A stretch of 64,000 nt of DNA from Gammaproteobacteria bacterium (lineage in GTDB: Bacteria; Pseudomonadota; Gammaproteobacteria; Ga0077536). The DNA lies in NCBI GenBank assembly GCA_009692365.1, contig SHZJ01000005.1:57217-121216 (forward strand). Direction: 5' to 3'. Numbering within the stretch: the stretch's first letter is position 1; each line of letters opens with the position of its first letter. The notes beneath the pieces were generated by a model. It saw nothing but the letters and a program-made list of their open reading frames with translations, made no database searches and was not told the origin of the DNA. A program made the translations under genes and the position numbers. Below, piece after piece: positions 35,200 through 45,060 of the stretch.

Positions 35200-36073
35200 T
35201 CGCGTGGTCCTCCAGTGCGACGCGGCCAGCCCAGTCGCGGGCGAACTGCTGGGCGGCCCGTCCGCTGCGCGAGCCATGCAATAACGCCCACTGCAGCGCT
35301 GCGTGGCGGGTCTCGGCAGTGTGGGCAGCTGCCACCCCGAAATGGCGCAGCCAGTGCGCGGCGATGTCTAGATAGCGCGTCTGATTAAATTGATGGAACG
35401 ATAGCCACAGCCCAAAGCGCTCGGAGAGCGAGATTTTTTCTTCCACCGCCTCGCTTTGATGGATTTCGCCGTTCTCGTCGTGGCGGGCATCGAGATTATC
35501 GCGGAGCCGTTCGGGTACCAGATGGCGCCGGTTGGAGGTGGCATAAATCAGGATGTTGTCGGGGGTGGAGAGCACCGAGCCGTCGAGCACCGTTTTTAGC
35601 TCGCGGTAGGTTTGGTCGTGTTCATCGAAAGACAGGTCGTCGCAGAAGACAATAAAGCGTCCGGGGCGCTCGGCGATGGTATCGACTATCTCCGGCAGGT
35701 CGACGAGGTCTTGTCGCTCGACCTCAACCAGACGCAGCCCCTGTGGTGAATAAGCGTTCAGTAAGGCTTTCACCAGCGAGGATTTGCCCGTGCCACGCGG
35801 CCCCCACAGCAGCGCGTTATTGGCGGGAAATCCGGCGAGGAACTGGCGGGTATTGCGCTCTAGTTCCGCGCGGGGCTCCTCGATGTGCTGGAGGTCGGTC
35901 AGGCGGATGTCGGTCAAGCGCCTGATCGGCGCCAACCAACCTTGGTCGCGGCGCTTGCGCCAGCGCCACGCCACGGCGTCTTCGTCGCGCGCCGGCGGTG
36001 GCGGTGGGAGCAGCATTTCGAGTCGTGCGAGCAGCGCCTCGGCACGCGCAATCAGTTGGTCGGTGGCGGTCAT
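35192..36073 (-). CDS. DUF815-type AAA+ ATPase
   Basis: 293 residues from ATG (MTATDQLIAR). Walker A GPRGTGKSS at 91-99, Walker B FIVFCDDLSF at 140-149, and a sensor-like ILIYATSNRRHLVPERLRDN give the DUF815 family of predicted ATPases. A Pro-run (LLPPPPPARD) separates a short helical start from the ATPase core. Function is unknown for the family. No membrane segment. Probably heads the transcript carrying the phosphoribosyltransferase and methylthioinosine phosphorylase. Confidence 0.88.
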   Translation of the reverse strand: MTATDQLIARAEALLARLEMLLPPPPPARDEDAVAWRWRKRRDQGWLAPIRRLTDIRLTDLQHIEEPRAELERNTRQFLAGFPANNALLWGPRGTGKSSLVKALLNAYSPQGLRLVEVERQDLVDLPEIVDTIAERPGRFIVFCDDLSFDEHDQTYRELKTVLDGSVLSTPDNILIYATSNRRHLVPERLRDNLDARHDENGEIHQSEAVEEKISLSERFGLWLSFHQFNQTRYLDIAAHWLRHFGVAAAHTAETRHAALQWALLHGSRSGRAAQQFARDWAGRVALEDHAND

Positions 36074-36135
36074 ATCGGCTCGGTCCTGAGTGGCGCAAGG
36101 CGCCGGATTGTACCTGCAAAACGGCCCGCACAATG

Positions 36136-39027
36136 CTAGGCCGTGGCGGCGGCCAGCGCTTGTGAGAGCTGGTGTTCGATGCGCAGTTTTTGCCGCAGTA
36201 CTTCGAAGGTCAGGCGGCGCTCGATCCCGCGCGCGGCGAGCAGGCGTTCCGAGAGCTCCAAGTCGGTAATAAACACCGGATAACTGCCGCGTCCCGCGCG
36301 CATCGTCAGCACCGCGGCGGCGATGGCGTTGAAAATGCCGCTGCCGTGTTCGACTGACGAAAATTCTTGTTCGTCGAGGTAGGCGTTGAACACCGGCTTG
36401 GCGGCAGCATTCAAGTCGACGAACAAGCGCAGCGGTAAGTAATTGCGCCGGGGCGCCGCCGGTAGCGTGACCTCGTGGGCGCTAAACTCTCCGTGGGGGC
36501 TGCGCTGCAAGAGCTTGAATACCAGGTAGGCGTCAGGGTCGGGGACGAGTTCGTCCAGTGCGGCGGCGCGGCGCTGAGTTTTTTCGAAGAACTGCCGCAG
36601 ATGCTCGAATAAGGCCAACGGGTCGGTGTCCTGATGGAGATAGTTCAACAGATTGCCGTTGGTATCTAAAATGAACACCTCGATATGCTCGCGACGAAGC
36701 CGCGCGTAAGTCTGAATTTTACCGCGGGCATTCTCGGCATAAATCAGCGGCAGCGGTGAATCTGGCGCACAGGCCGGGTCGAATAACACCTGTTTAAAAC
36801 CCGCAGCGGGCTCGCCTAGCGCCCGGATCAGCGCCGCCAAATTGGCCCGTCGGGTCGGATGCGCGCCTTGCGCGTCAAACGAGATGTCATGCAGTTGGTC
36901 GCCTAAACGCAGCGTGTGGACGCAGGTGGTGGCGGGATTGCTCAGCGCGCGCAAGGCCACTAACTCTTGAAGGTAGCGCGCCATGCGCTGCGAAATCGCC
37001 GGGCCATAGTCGATATCGAAGCAGTGCACGGTGGGCGTTATCGCCACGCCCGGCTGCAGTTTGTCGAGCTGGTTGAGGTATTCGCACGCCGCCAGCACCG
37101 GGCTATCCGCCTGGGTATATTGAAAACTGTACAACTCCTCCCAGCTGGTTTGGATGAGGAGGTCGACGCTTTTTATCAGGCTCACGCGCTGCCCGCCAAA
37201 CTGAAAAGCGTCGCTGCGGTTGCTCGTCAGTACGCTGCCCTCGGCTTGTCCGGTCACGGCCACTTCGCCGCTGACATTGAGGAAAAACGTGGCGCTCACG
37301 AGGCACGGCGGGCGGCCAAACGCGCCGCCGTCGCTGGCGCTGAGCTCTCGCGTGGGGTACACGGTCTCGAGGGTCTCGATGACCTTGCGGATGGCGGTCG
37401 GCGAGTGCCGCCGCCCGCCAACGAAACAGTGCCAGGTCGTTGCGGTCGCGTCCAAGCGGTTGAAAAAGCACCACGCCAGGACCTCCACGAGCGCACTCGC
37501 GCGGTGGGTTGGAACCAGCGCGGCGAGGGCTTCTGGCGCGACTAAACCGCAGCACAACACCCACTGGACTCCCGCCCGCTCAAAGCGCAATTGATGCAGT
37601 GAGAGTTCGGCTTCTCCAGGTTCGGCGCAGATCCCGCGGGTAATCAGTTCCAGCTTATTGGGTTTCTTATCGAAGGCCGCATACAGTTTGCGGGCCAGCA
37701 CCGTGAGGTCGGTTTGCGTAATCCGTTTGTCCCCACCCTGTGCGCGGGCAAACTCGGAGAGCGCCGCGTAGCTTTTTTGCAGACACCGCACGATATCGCG
37801 CCGCTCTTCGACGGCGCTGTCAATTCGCCAGCGCTGCCGTGCGTCGAGGTGCTGAAGTTCGAACGCCCCCCACGCCCAGCTCTGCACCAAATCGTCCATG
37901 ACGGCGCGTCGCCAACCGGTTGGGTTAGCCTCTTGTGGGGCACTTTGATATTCATTGGCTTTGATATAAAAAGCCCGCTGCAGCAGCCGAAGTCGGCTTG
38001 TATCCGTGGTCCCGAGCAGATATTCCTCGACCCGACGGTACATCGCGACGTAAGGATCCAGGGCGTTGAGCGTGATGCCGGGTTGGACTAACGCGCGCTT
38101 GTGGCGGTGGCTGAGCAGCTCGTCGATGTGGGGATAGGCCGCCGCGTAGGCTTCCATCAACAGCAATTTCATCACCGATTTATAGGGCGACTCGATGCTT
38201 TTGTAGAGCTGCCACACCGTGGCACCAAAAAATTCGCCGGCCGGGATATTTTCCAGCCCGCCAAAATCCACGTAACTGCTCCGGGCCAGTTTGCGGGTTC
38301 GCAGCGCATCCTCGACATAGACGGTGTAACGGTGGTCTTCGGCCGGCGGTACCGCCCACCACAGCGGTTTGAGACCGGCCAGCAGCAGGCTGGAGCGATA
38401 GAATTCGTCCAGCAACAAAAAATGCTGCGCGCTACCGCTACTTTCGACGGACAAAGACAGCGAGTCGCCGCGGCGAAAACTGTCTGCGTCAAAAACAAAG
38501 AAGTGCAGTTCCAGCCCCAACTGCGCCGCGTATGCTTCGATGTCCCGCGCTTTGTCTTGCAGCAGCGCCCGGCCCGGCGCGTCGACGTTCGGTGCGTGCA
38601 CCAGCCACAGGTCTAGGTCGCTGTCGCGGGTATAGGCAACGGTGCCAGGGCTGCCCATGAGATAAAGCCCCTGAATGGCATAACTCGTTTTTAAACGCTG
38701 ATCAAGGCTGAAATTCTTGGCGAACTGCCGGGCGGCCGCCACCGCCGTGTCGGGTGAGAAATTGCAAATGCCGGCCGGGGTGTCCGGCGACACATAGCCC
38801 GGCAGCAGCGAATGATTGATCTGGAACAGCAAGGGCAGCATTTTCACGAAAGCCTCCTGCCGCGGCTGGAGGCTGTCAAACAGACGCTGCAGGCGCGCCT
38901 GATTCACGGCCACAAAATGCTGCTCGGGGGAAACCTGGCCACTCTCGGCGTCGCTGCGGCGGCTCGGAAAATCGGTCGATTTAGGCACAGGCGGGGTCCG
39001 CAAAGTCTTTCGCAGATAGTGGGCCAC
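36136..39027 (-). CDS. cyaA: Class I adenylate cyclase
   Basis: Makes cAMP from ATP. 963 residues from a GTG. The N-terminal catalytic domain (about 35-550) has the class I nucleotidyltransferase site GSPGTVAYTRDSDLDLWLVH at 125-144, with Asp135, Asp137 and Asp139. EFYRSSLLLAGLKPLWWAVP and AGEFFGATVWQLYKSIESPYKS are further cyclase-I blocks. The long C-terminal half is the regulatory part; in enterics it responds to the glucose PTS, but no PTS genes are in this window. No crp-like operator (TGTGA-N6-TCACA) is seen upstream. Class I enzymes are almost restricted to gammaproteobacteria. Confidence 0.95.
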   Translation of the reverse strand: MAHYLRKTLRTPPVPKSTDFPSRRSDAESGQVSPEQHFVAVNQARLQRLFDSLQPRQEAFVKMLPLLFQINHSLLPGYVSPDTPAGICNFSPDTAVAAARQFAKNFSLDQRLKTSYAIQGLYLMGSPGTVAYTRDSDLDLWLVHAPNVDAPGRALLQDKARDIEAYAAQLGLELHFFVFDADSFRRGDSLSLSVESSGSAQHFLLLDEFYRSSLLLAGLKPLWWAVPPAEDHRYTVYVEDALRTRKLARSSYVDFGGLENIPAGEFFGATVWQLYKSIESPYKSVMKLLLMEAYAAAYPHIDELLSHRHKRALVQPGITLNALDPYVAMYRRVEEYLLGTTDTSRLRLLQRAFYIKANEYQSAPQEANPTGWRRAVMDDLVQSWAWGAFELQHLDARQRWRIDSAVEERRDIVRCLQKSYAALSEFARAQGGDKRITQTDLTVLARKLYAAFDKKPNKLELITRGICAEPGEAELSLHQLRFERAGVQWVLCCGLVAPEALAALVPTHRASALVEVLAWCFFNRLDATATTWHCFVGGRRHSPTAIRKVIETLETVYPTRELSASDGGAFGRPPCLVSATFFLNVSGEVAVTGQAEGSVLTSNRSDAFQFGGQRVSLIKSVDLLIQTSWEELYSFQYTQADSPVLAACEYLNQLDKLQPGVAITPTVHCFDIDYGPAISQRMARYLQELVALRALSNPATTCVHTLRLGDQLHDISFDAQGAHPTRRANLAALIRALGEPAAGFKQVLFDPACAPDSPLPLIYAENARGKIQTYARLRREHIEVFILDTNGNLLNYLHQDTDPLALFEHLRQFFEKTQRRAAALDELVPDPDAYLVFKLLQRSPHGEFSAHEVTLPAAPRRNYLPLRLFVDLNAAAKPVFNAYLDEQEFSSVEHGSGIFNAIAAAVLTMRAGRGSYPVFITDLELSERLLAARGIERRLTFEVLRQKLRIEHQLSQALAAATA

Positions 39028-39127
39028 CCCAGCCGTGGACGCTAGCCATGAGGTGGCTGCGGCCGCCCCTACGGAGGACTGCGTGAACGGCTGGGTGGCT
39101 GGGTTGGCGGCCCTTCACCTGAGGATC

Positions 39128-39148
39128 CTCGCCCGCGCGAGCTTTTTT
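39128..39148 (+). terminator. Small hairpin with T-run (terminator-like)
   Basis: CTCGC-CCGC-GCGAG at 39128-39141 is followed by six T (39143-39148). This resembles a weak intrinsic terminator for plus-strand transcription, directly upstream of the glyA promoter. No plus-strand gene precedes it, so it could only stop transcripts antisense to cyaA. It also abuts a perfect 10-bp palindrome GAGGATCCTC. Confidence 0.3.
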
Positions 39149-39150
39149 GA

Positions 39151-39179
39151 TTGAGCCAGCGAGAGTCTTCCCGGATAAT
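39151..39179 (+). promoter_or_regulatory. Sigma-70-like promoter for glyA
   Basis: TTGAGC (39151-39156), a 17-bp spacer and GATAAT (39174-39179) match the -35/-10 consensus at 4/6 and 5/6 positions. The predicted transcription start is about 39186, leaving a leader of about 100 bp to glyA. No purine or glycine riboswitch fold was recognised in the leader. Confidence 0.6.
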
Positions 39180-39286
39180 CCAACGTACTATCCGTCGCTA
39201 CCCGCCATGGAGGCCTGGCAGGTAGCTCAGGCCCACCACGGGCGTGAGTTGCGTGAAAAGTAATGCCTAACGAAGGACCCGCCATC

Positions 39287-40543
39287 GTGTTTCCCATCAA
39301 TCTGCGCATCGAGCGCGTTGACCCCGAACTCTGGCACGCGCTCGCCAGCGAAAGCCAGCGCCAAGAAGACCACATCGAACTCATCGCCTCCGAAAACTAC
39401 ACCAGCCCGGCCGTGCTCGAGGCGGCCGGTTCGGTGCTCACCAACAAGTACGCCGAGGGCTATCCGGGCAAGCGCTACTACGGCGGCTGCGAGCACGTGG
39501 ATGTGGTTGAGCAACTGGCCATCGATCGCGCTAAAGCGCTTTTTGGGGCCGACTACGCCAATGTCCAACCGCATTCCGGCTCACAGGCCAACGGTGCGGT
39601 GTATCTGGCCATGCTGAGTCCCGGGGATTGCGTGCTGGGCATGAGTTTGGCGCACGGCGGGCATCTCACGCACGGCGCGGCGGTGAATTTTTCTGGGCGC
39701 ACCTACCGGGCCATCCAGTACGGCATCGATCCCAAAACGGGCCTCATCGCCTATGACCAAGTGGCGGCCCTCGCGCAAGAGCACCGTCCTAAGCTGCTTA
39801 TCGCCGGCTTCTCGGCCTACTCGCGCGTTATTGATTGGGCGCGCTTTCGTGAAATTGCGGATGACGTGGGGGCCTATTTGGTCTGTGACATGGCGCATGT
39901 GGCGGGCTTGGTGGCGGCCGGGCTGTATCCCAGTCCGGTGTCGCTGGCCGATATGACGACCTCCACCACCCACAAAACGCTACGCGGCCCGCGCTCGGGC
40001 ATTATTCTGGGCAAGCGCAATGAAGCCCTCGAGAAAAAAGTGAATTCGGGGGTGTTCCCGGGTACGCAGGGCGGCCCGCTGATGCACATCATCGCGGCCA
40101 AGGCGGTTGCGTTCAAAGAGGCCATGACCCCCGAATTTAAGGCCTATCAAACGCAGGTTTTGCGCAACGCGCGCGTGATGGCCGACACCTTGCTCGCCCG
40201 TGGCTACCAAGTGGTCTCAGGCGGCACCGACAACCATCTGCTGCTGATTGATTTGGTGGCCAAAGGGCTCACCGGTAAAGCGGTCGACGCGGCGCTGGGG
40301 CAGGCGTACATCACGGTTAACAAAAACGCCGTGCCCAACGATCCGCAGTCGCCTTTTGTGACCAGCGGCATCCGGGTAGGAACCCCGGCGGTGACCACGC
40401 GCGGTTTCGGTCAAGACGAAGTACGCACGGTCACCCACTGGATGTGTGAGGTAATGGACCACCTCGAGGACCCCGCAGTGATTGCCAAAGTGCGCGCCCA
40501 GGTCAAAGAACTGTGTCAACAATTTCCAGTGTACGCACCCTAG
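39287..40543 (+). CDS. glyA: Serine hydroxymethyltransferase
   Basis: PLP enzyme converting serine and THF to glycine and methylene-THF. From the GTG the protein is 418 residues, and its first 32 align residue-for-residue in length with E. coli GlyA up to [19 protein letters not shown] sits 9 bp upstream. An ATG at 39263 would add eight residues and cannot be excluded. The PLP lysine is in [36 protein letters not shown] and [17 protein letters not shown] are also present. It leads the glyA-nrdR-rib run. Confidence 0.96.
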   Translation: MFPINLRIERVDPELWHALASESQRQEDHIELIASENYTSPAVLEAAGSVLTNKYAEGYPGKRYYGGCEHVDVVEQLAIDRAKALFGADYANVQPHSGSQANGAVYLAMLSPGDCVLGMSLAHGGHLTHGAAVNFSGRTYRAIQYGIDPKTGLIAYDQVAALAQEHRPKLLIAGFSAYSRVIDWARFREIADDVGAYLVCDMAHVAGLVAAGLYPSPVSLADMTTSTTHKTLRGPRSGIILGKRNEALEKKVNSGVFPGTQGGPLMHIIAAKAVAFKEAMTPEFKAYQTQVLRNARVMADTLLARGYQVVSGGTDNHLLLIDLVAKGLTGKAVDAALGQAYITVNKNAVPNDPQSPFVTSGIRVGTPAVTTRGFGQDEVRTVTHWMCEVMDHLEDPAVIAKVRAQVKELCQQFPVYAP

Positions 40544-40561
40544 GCGCAGGCCCGCACCACC

Positions 40562-41080
40562 GTGCACTGCCCCTTTTGCACCCACGACGAGACCCGAGTC
40601 ATCGACTCTCGTTTGCTTGGCGAGGGCGACCAAATTCGCCGTCGCCGCGAGTGTTTGGCGTGTAAAGCCCGCTTCACCACCTATGAGACCGCCGAACTCA
40701 ACTTGCCGCGGGTGATCAAAAGCGATGGCCGGCGGGAGACCTTTAACGAGCACAAGCTGCGCGGCGGCATTGTTAAAGCGCTAGAGAAACGACCCGTCGC
40801 CATGGCGCTCGTCGAGGCGGCGCTCAACCGCATCCGGCGTGGCGTGCGCGAAGGGGGCGAGCGTGAAATCGACTCCCACCGCATCGGCGAACTGGTGATG
40901 GACGAACTGCGCGGACTGGACCAGGTGGCCTATGTACGCTTTGCCTCGGTGTACCGCAGTTTTGAAGATGTTCGCGCCTTCCTCGAAGAAATCGAACGGC
41001 TAGAAAACGATTTGCCGCCCAATCTGCGCGAGCAACAGTTAGCGCTCATTCCGGACGTTGAACCGACGCCCGGCCGTTAA
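40562..41080 (+). CDS. nrdR: Transcriptional repressor NrdR
   Basis: Represses ribonucleotide reductase genes in response to ATP/dATP. 172 residues from GTG. A zinc ribbon with CxxC pairs at Cys3/Cys6 and Cys31/Cys34 is followed by an ATP-cone domain (about 46-136: [49 protein letters not shown]). No NrdR box was found in the window. nrdR next to ribD is conserved in gammaproteobacteria. Confidence 0.97.
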   Translation: MHCPFCTHDETRVIDSRLLGEGDQIRRRRECLACKARFTTYETAELNLPRVIKSDGRRETFNEHKLRGGIVKALEKRPVAMALVEAALNRIRRGVREGGEREIDSHRIGELVMDELRGLDQVAYVRFASVYRSFEDVRAFLEEIERLENDLPPNLREQQLALIPDVEPTPGR

Positions 41081-41119
41081 GGTCGATGGCCCCCCGGTGG
41101 CGCGCCTCTTTTAAAAACC

Positions 41120-42232
41120 ATGTCGTCAACTTCTACGCCGATTGACGCCCACTTTATGGCCCGCGCGCTGCGCCTGGCTGAGCGTGGGATGTATACAACC
41201 CGCCCCAATCCGCGCGTGGGCTGCGTGCTCACGCGGCACGATGAAATCCTCGCTGAGGGCTTCCATCACCACGCCGGCGGACCCCACGCCGAGCGGGTGG
41301 CCTTGAGGATTGCCGGGGCGCGCGCACGGGGTGCCACCGCCTACGTCACGCTCGAGCCTTGCTGTCATCACGGTCGCACACCGCCCTGCGCGCAGGCTCT
41401 GATCGACGCCGGCGTAGCACGGGTGGTGTATGCGGCGGGCGACCCCAATCCGCTGGTGGCGGGCGGGGGCGTCCGGCTACTGGAAGCGGCGGGCATTACG
41501 GTGTGTGCGGATGTCCTGGCCAGCGAGGCGCGGCGCCTGAATCGCGGCTTCTGGAGCCGCCATGCGCGCGGTCGGCCTTTTATCACCCTGAAACTCGGCA
41601 TGAGTCTGGATGGGAAGGTCGCGCTGTCTAACGGCCACAGCCAGTGGATTACCAGCGCCGAGGCGCGGGCCGATGTCCAACGCCTGCGCGCCCGTAGTTG
41701 CGTGGTCTTGACCGGGAGCGGCACGGTGCTGGCGGATAATCCGCGTCTCACCGTGCGCGATCCGCGCTTTGATACTGCCCCCCGCCCGCCCGCCCGCGCG
41801 GTGCTCGATACGTACTTGCGCACGCCCCCCAGCGCTCAAATTCTCACCGCGCCCGGCGTGTGCCACCTGTTTACGACCTGTACCGATGGGCGCCGACACG
41901 CACCCCTGCTGGAAGCCGGTGCCTGTATCGAGGTGCTGCCCACGGCGCCCGACGGCCTGGATCTCGGGGCGTTGGTGGCGCGTCTGGCGGCCTTGGAGTT
42001 CAACGAGGTGCTGGTCGAAACCGGCCCGACGCTGGCTGGCAGCCTGTTGGACGCCGGCTTAGTGGACGAACTCATTGTCTATCTGGCGCCAGTGGTCTTA
42101 GGGCGCGACGCCCGCAGCGCTTTCGCCACGCGCGCCTTGACCCAACTGGGGGACGCAGCCCGGTGGCGCTTCGTCGAGGCCCGCCCGGTGGGTCGTGATT
42201 TGCGTTTAACCAGCGAGCCCGCGTCGGCTTGA
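41120..42232 (+). CDS. ribD: Bifunctional riboflavin deaminase / reductase RibD
   Basis: Deaminates and then reduces the pyrimidine intermediate of riboflavin synthesis. 370 residues. The N-terminal deaminase (about 8-150) has zinc ligands in PHAERV (His56, catalytic Glu58) and EPCCHHGRTPPC (Cys81 and Cys90). The C-terminal reductase (about 152-365) shows RPFITLKLGMSLDGKVAL, SQWITSAEARADVQRLRA and VETGPTLAGSLLDAGLVDEL. Start of the riboflavin block; 39 bp after nrdR. Confidence 0.96.
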   Translation: MSSTSTPIDAHFMARALRLAERGMYTTRPNPRVGCVLTRHDEILAEGFHHHAGGPHAERVALRIAGARARGATAYVTLEPCCHHGRTPPCAQALIDAGVARVVYAAGDPNPLVAGGGVRLLEAAGITVCADVLASEARRLNRGFWSRHARGRPFITLKLGMSLDGKVALSNGHSQWITSAEARADVQRLRARSCVVLTGSGTVLADNPRLTVRDPRFDTAPRPPARAVLDTYLRTPPSAQILTAPGVCHLFTTCTDGRRHAPLLEAGACIEVLPTAPDGLDLGALVARLAALEFNEVLVETGPTLAGSLLDAGLVDELIVYLAPVVLGRDARSAFATRALTQLGDAARWRFVEARPVGRDLRLTSEPASA

Positions 42233-42263
42233 CGCTGGCGTACGCATCCTCGATATTGCCCGG

Positions 42264-42908
42264 ATGTTTACTGGCATCATTCAGACGGTAGGACGTATCG
42301 AATCCCTCGTGCGGCGTGGCGACGCCGTGCGGCTGGCCATCACGGCACCGGCATTCGATACCAGCGATGTGCAATTGGGCGACAGCATCGCGGTCTCTGG
42401 GCCTTGCCTGACGGCCGTGGCGCTCGGTGCGGGCCGCTTCGAGGCCGATGTCTCGCCCGAAACCCTCGCCAAGACGACGCTCGGCGGCCGGCAGGCCGGG
42501 GATCGGGTCAATCTTGAAAAAGCCCTGCGCCTGTCAGACCGCCTTGGCGGGCATTTGGTCAGTGGTCACGTGGATGGGGTGGGCGAGGTCAAAGCCCGCA
42601 TCGAACGCGCCGACTACGTGCAGTTTCGCCTCAGCGCGCCGGTTGAACTGGCCCGCTACATCGCCACCAAAGGTTCCATTTCGGTGGAAGGTGTCAGCCT
42701 GACGGTCAACGCGGTGAACGGCGCTGAGTTCGAACTCATGATCATCCCGCACACGTTGGAGAACACCACGTTGGGCGAACTTCACGCCGGCAGTCAGATC
42801 AATCTGGAAATTGATCTGGTCGCCCGCTATCTGGAGCGACTTGCCGGACGCGACAACGCAGGCAGCGACCCCGACACGCTGAAATGGATGGGCCCGCGGG
42901 CCTCATAA
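42264..42908 (+). CDS. ribE: Riboflavin synthase alpha chain
   Basis: Dismutates two 6,7-dimethyl-8-ribityllumazines to riboflavin. 214 residues made of two similar lumazine-binding barrels: MFTGIIQTVGRIES with SGPCLTAVALGAGRFEADVSPET (about 1-90), and GHLVSGHVDGVGEV with VEGVSLTVNAVNGAEFELMI (about 95-190). Named ribE or ribC depending on the species. Confidence 0.96.
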   Translation: MFTGIIQTVGRIESLVRRGDAVRLAITAPAFDTSDVQLGDSIAVSGPCLTAVALGAGRFEADVSPETLAKTTLGGRQAGDRVNLEKALRLSDRLGGHLVSGHVDGVGEVKARIERADYVQFRLSAPVELARYIATKGSISVEGVSLTVNAVNGAEFELMIIPHTLENTTLGELHAGSQINLEIDLVARYLERLAGRDNAGSDPDTLKWMGPRAS

Positions 42909-42975
42909 GGCGCGCGGCGCGTCTGCGTCATGTCTCTACCACCCTTATCTCAAGCAGCATTGGTCTGAAATCAAG

Positions 42976-44091
42976 ATGAATCTCAATTCAACCGAGGAAA
43001 TCGTCGAGGATCTGCGCGCCGGGCGCATGGTGATCATGATGGACGACGAGGATCGTGAGAACGAAGGCGACTTTATTATCGCCGCCAGCCATTGCAGCGC
43101 CGAGCACGTGAATTTCATGGCCCGCTACGGCCGTGGACTCATCTGCCTGACGCTGACCGAAGCCCGTTGTCAGCAACTCAATCTGCCGCTGATGGTGCAG
43201 GACACGCGCTACACCCATCGCACCAATTTCACCATGTCCATCGAAGCCGCCGAGGGGGTTACGACGGGCATTTCGGCAGCCGATCGCGCGCGCACTATCG
43301 GGGTTGCGGTGGCGGCCACGGCTAAGCCCTCGGATATCGTCCAGCCCGGGCATATTTTCCCGCTGATGGCCCAGCCCGGCGGTGTCTTGACGCGGGCCGG
43401 CCACACCGAGGCGGGTTGCGATTTGGCGCATTTGGCCGGACTCGAGGCGGCCAGCGTCATCGTTGAAATTTTGAACGACGATGGCAGCATGGCACGGCGC
43501 GCGGATCTGGAAATCATCGCGGCCCAGCACCAGTTAAAAATAGGCACCGTCGCCGACCTCATCCGCTTTCGCATCCAAAACGAGAAAACCGTCGAGCGCG
43601 CAGCCGAATCAGTGCTGGCCACGGAGTTTGGCGACTTCCGCCTCACGGTTTATCGGGACCGGATGCACGGCGACCTGCACATCGCGATGGCGCGCGGCGA
43701 TATCCAGCCCGAGCAACCCACCCTGGTGCGGGTGCACATCTTTAATCCCTGTGAGGACCTCACCGGCAGCGTGCGCCGCGATGCGGGCTGGCCATTGCGT
43801 GATGCTTTGCGACGCGTGGCCGAGGCCGATCGGGGGGTGGTGGTGGTACTGTGCAATCAAATCGACAACGAGGAGTTGGTGCGCCAGGTGGTGCACTATG
43901 CGCGGGTAGACGGCGCGCCGGTCGCGGCGGCGGGCGAGCCGCACACCACGCCGCCCGACTGGCGACAAATCGGACTCGGCGCGCAGATTCTGTCCGATCA
44001 AGGGATCCGCAAAATGCGCGTGATGAGCAACCCCCGCAAATACCACGCGCTCTCGGGCTTTGGGCTCGAGGTGATCGAATACGTCAGCTGA
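42976..44091 (+). CDS. ribBA: 3,4-dihydroxy-2-butanone 4-phosphate synthase with degenerate GTP cyclohydrolase II domain
   Basis: The N-terminal half (1-200) is a complete RibB, converting ribulose 5-phosphate to dihydroxybutanone phosphate and formate: [10 protein letters not shown] at 23-32, RHTN-like RYTHRTNF and [16 protein letters not shown] are present. The C-terminal half (about 205-371) has the GTP cyclohydrolase II fold, but the three zinc cysteines of the CLTGD...RCDCG motif are replaced ([18 protein letters not shown], 254-271: Asn257, Arg268, Ala270). This half is therefore probably not a cyclohydrolase, and a separate ribA should exist elsewhere. I see no FMN riboswitch in the 67-bp gap upstream. 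Confidence 0.94.
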   Translation: MNLNSTEEIVEDLRAGRMVIMMDDEDRENEGDFIIAASHCSAEHVNFMARYGRGLICLTLTEARCQQLNLPLMVQDTRYTHRTNFTMSIEAAEGVTTGISAADRARTIGVAVAATAKPSDIVQPGHIFPLMAQPGGVLTRAGHTEAGCDLAHLAGLEAASVIVEILNDDGSMARRADLEIIAAQHQLKIGTVADLIRFRIQNEKTVERAAESVLATEFGDFRLTVYRDRMHGDLHIAMARGDIQPEQPTLVRVHIFNPCEDLTGSVRRDAGWPLRDALRRVAEADRGVVVVLCNQIDNEELVRQVVHYARVDGAPVAAAGEPHTTPPDWRQIGLGAQILSDQGIRKMRVMSNPRKYHALSGFGLEVIEYVS

Positions 44092-44101
44092 GAGGCAGAA
44101 C

Positions 44102-44575
44102 ATGAACGACATCACCATCATCGAAGGCGCGGTCGTCCCCGCGGCGGATGTGCGCATCGGCGTCATTGTTGGCCGTTTCAACAGTTTTATCGTTGAACAG
44201 CTCGAGCGCGGTTGCTTGGAGGCTCTGCGCCGCCACGGACTACCCGCCAGCGCGATTACCGTTGCTCGCGTGCCGGGCGCCTACGAGATGCCGGTGGTGG
44301 CGCTAAGGATGGCAAAAAGCGGCCACTACGACGGCATCATCGCGCTGGGCGCCGTGATTCGTGGGGCGACGCCGCATTTTGAGCAAGTTGCCGGGGCCTG
44401 CTCTAGCGGTTTGTCGGGGGTGGCGATAGCCACCGGCGTGCCGGTTATTTTTGGCGTCCTGACCGTCGACTCCATCGAACAAGCCATCGAGCGTGCCGGC
44501 ACCAAGGCCGGGAACAAAGGGGCAGAGGCTGCCGTCACGGCCATCGAAATGGTGTCCCTCTTGCGCCAAATTTGA
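44102..44575 (+). CDS. ribH: 6,7-dimethyl-8-ribityllumazine synthase
   Basis: Condenses the RibD product with dihydroxybutanone phosphate. 157 residues. Conserved blocks: [60 protein letters not shown] with the catalytic-site His, and [29 protein letters not shown] precedes the ATG. The stop overlaps the nusB ATG by one base. Confidence 0.96.
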   Translation: MNDITIIEGAVVPAADVRIGVIVGRFNSFIVEQLERGCLEALRRHGLPASAITVARVPGAYEMPVVALRMAKSGHYDGIIALGAVIRGATPHFEQVAGACSSGLSGVAIATGVPVIFGVLTVDSIEQAIERAGTKAGNKGAEAAVTAIEMVSLLRQI

Positions 44576-45057
44576 TGACCGAATCCGGACCGGAACGGCC
44601 GCCCGGCGCCGCTGCCGCCAGCGGTTCTAACCAGGGGCGGGTGCGCGCCCGCCGTTGCGCGGTACAAGCGCTGTATCAGTGGCATCTGGCCGGCGCGGCA
44701 CCTGATGCCATCATCGCGGAATTTTTAGGTGAGCGGGAAGTCGACAAAATCGACGTTGAATACTTCGCGACCCTCACCCGCGACATCCCGCGCCACGAGC
44801 CGGCGTTGCGCGCGGCGCTGTTGCCCGTGCTCGACCGGCCGTGGGAGCGCATTGGCCCGGTAGAGCGTAGCGTGTTGCTGTTGGGAGCCTACGAATTGGC
44901 CCATTGTCCCCATATTCCGTGGCGGGTGGTGGTCAATGAAGGGGTAGAACTGTGCAAAATGTTTGGCGCAGACGAAGCCCACCGCTACGTCAACGGCGTG
45001 CTCGATAAACTGGCGCGGCAGCTGCGCAGTCTGGAAGTGGCGGCGCTAGGCCGTTAG
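44575..45057 (+). CDS. nusB: Transcription antitermination factor NusB
   Basis: All-helical protein that with NusE (S10) binds boxA RNA in rRNA operons. 160 residues from the ATG sharing a base with the ribH stop. ARRCAVQALYQWHLAG, RSVLLLGAYELAH and IPWRVVVNEGVELCKMFGAD are the family blocks. The first 22 residues are Gly/Ala/Ser-rich and probably disordered. Confidence 0.96.
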   Translation: MTESGPERPPGAAAASGSNQGRVRARRCAVQALYQWHLAGAAPDAIIAEFLGEREVDKIDVEYFATLTRDIPRHEPALRAALLPVLDRPWERIGPVERSVLLLGAYELAHCPHIPWRVVVNEGVELCKMFGADEAHRYVNGVLDKLARQLRSLEVAALGR

Positions 45058-45060
45058 CCG

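Noticed and set aside
42909..42975. FMN riboswitch before ribBA
   Set aside because: The gap is 67 bp, too short for the full element, and lacks the conserved FMN aptamer sequences.
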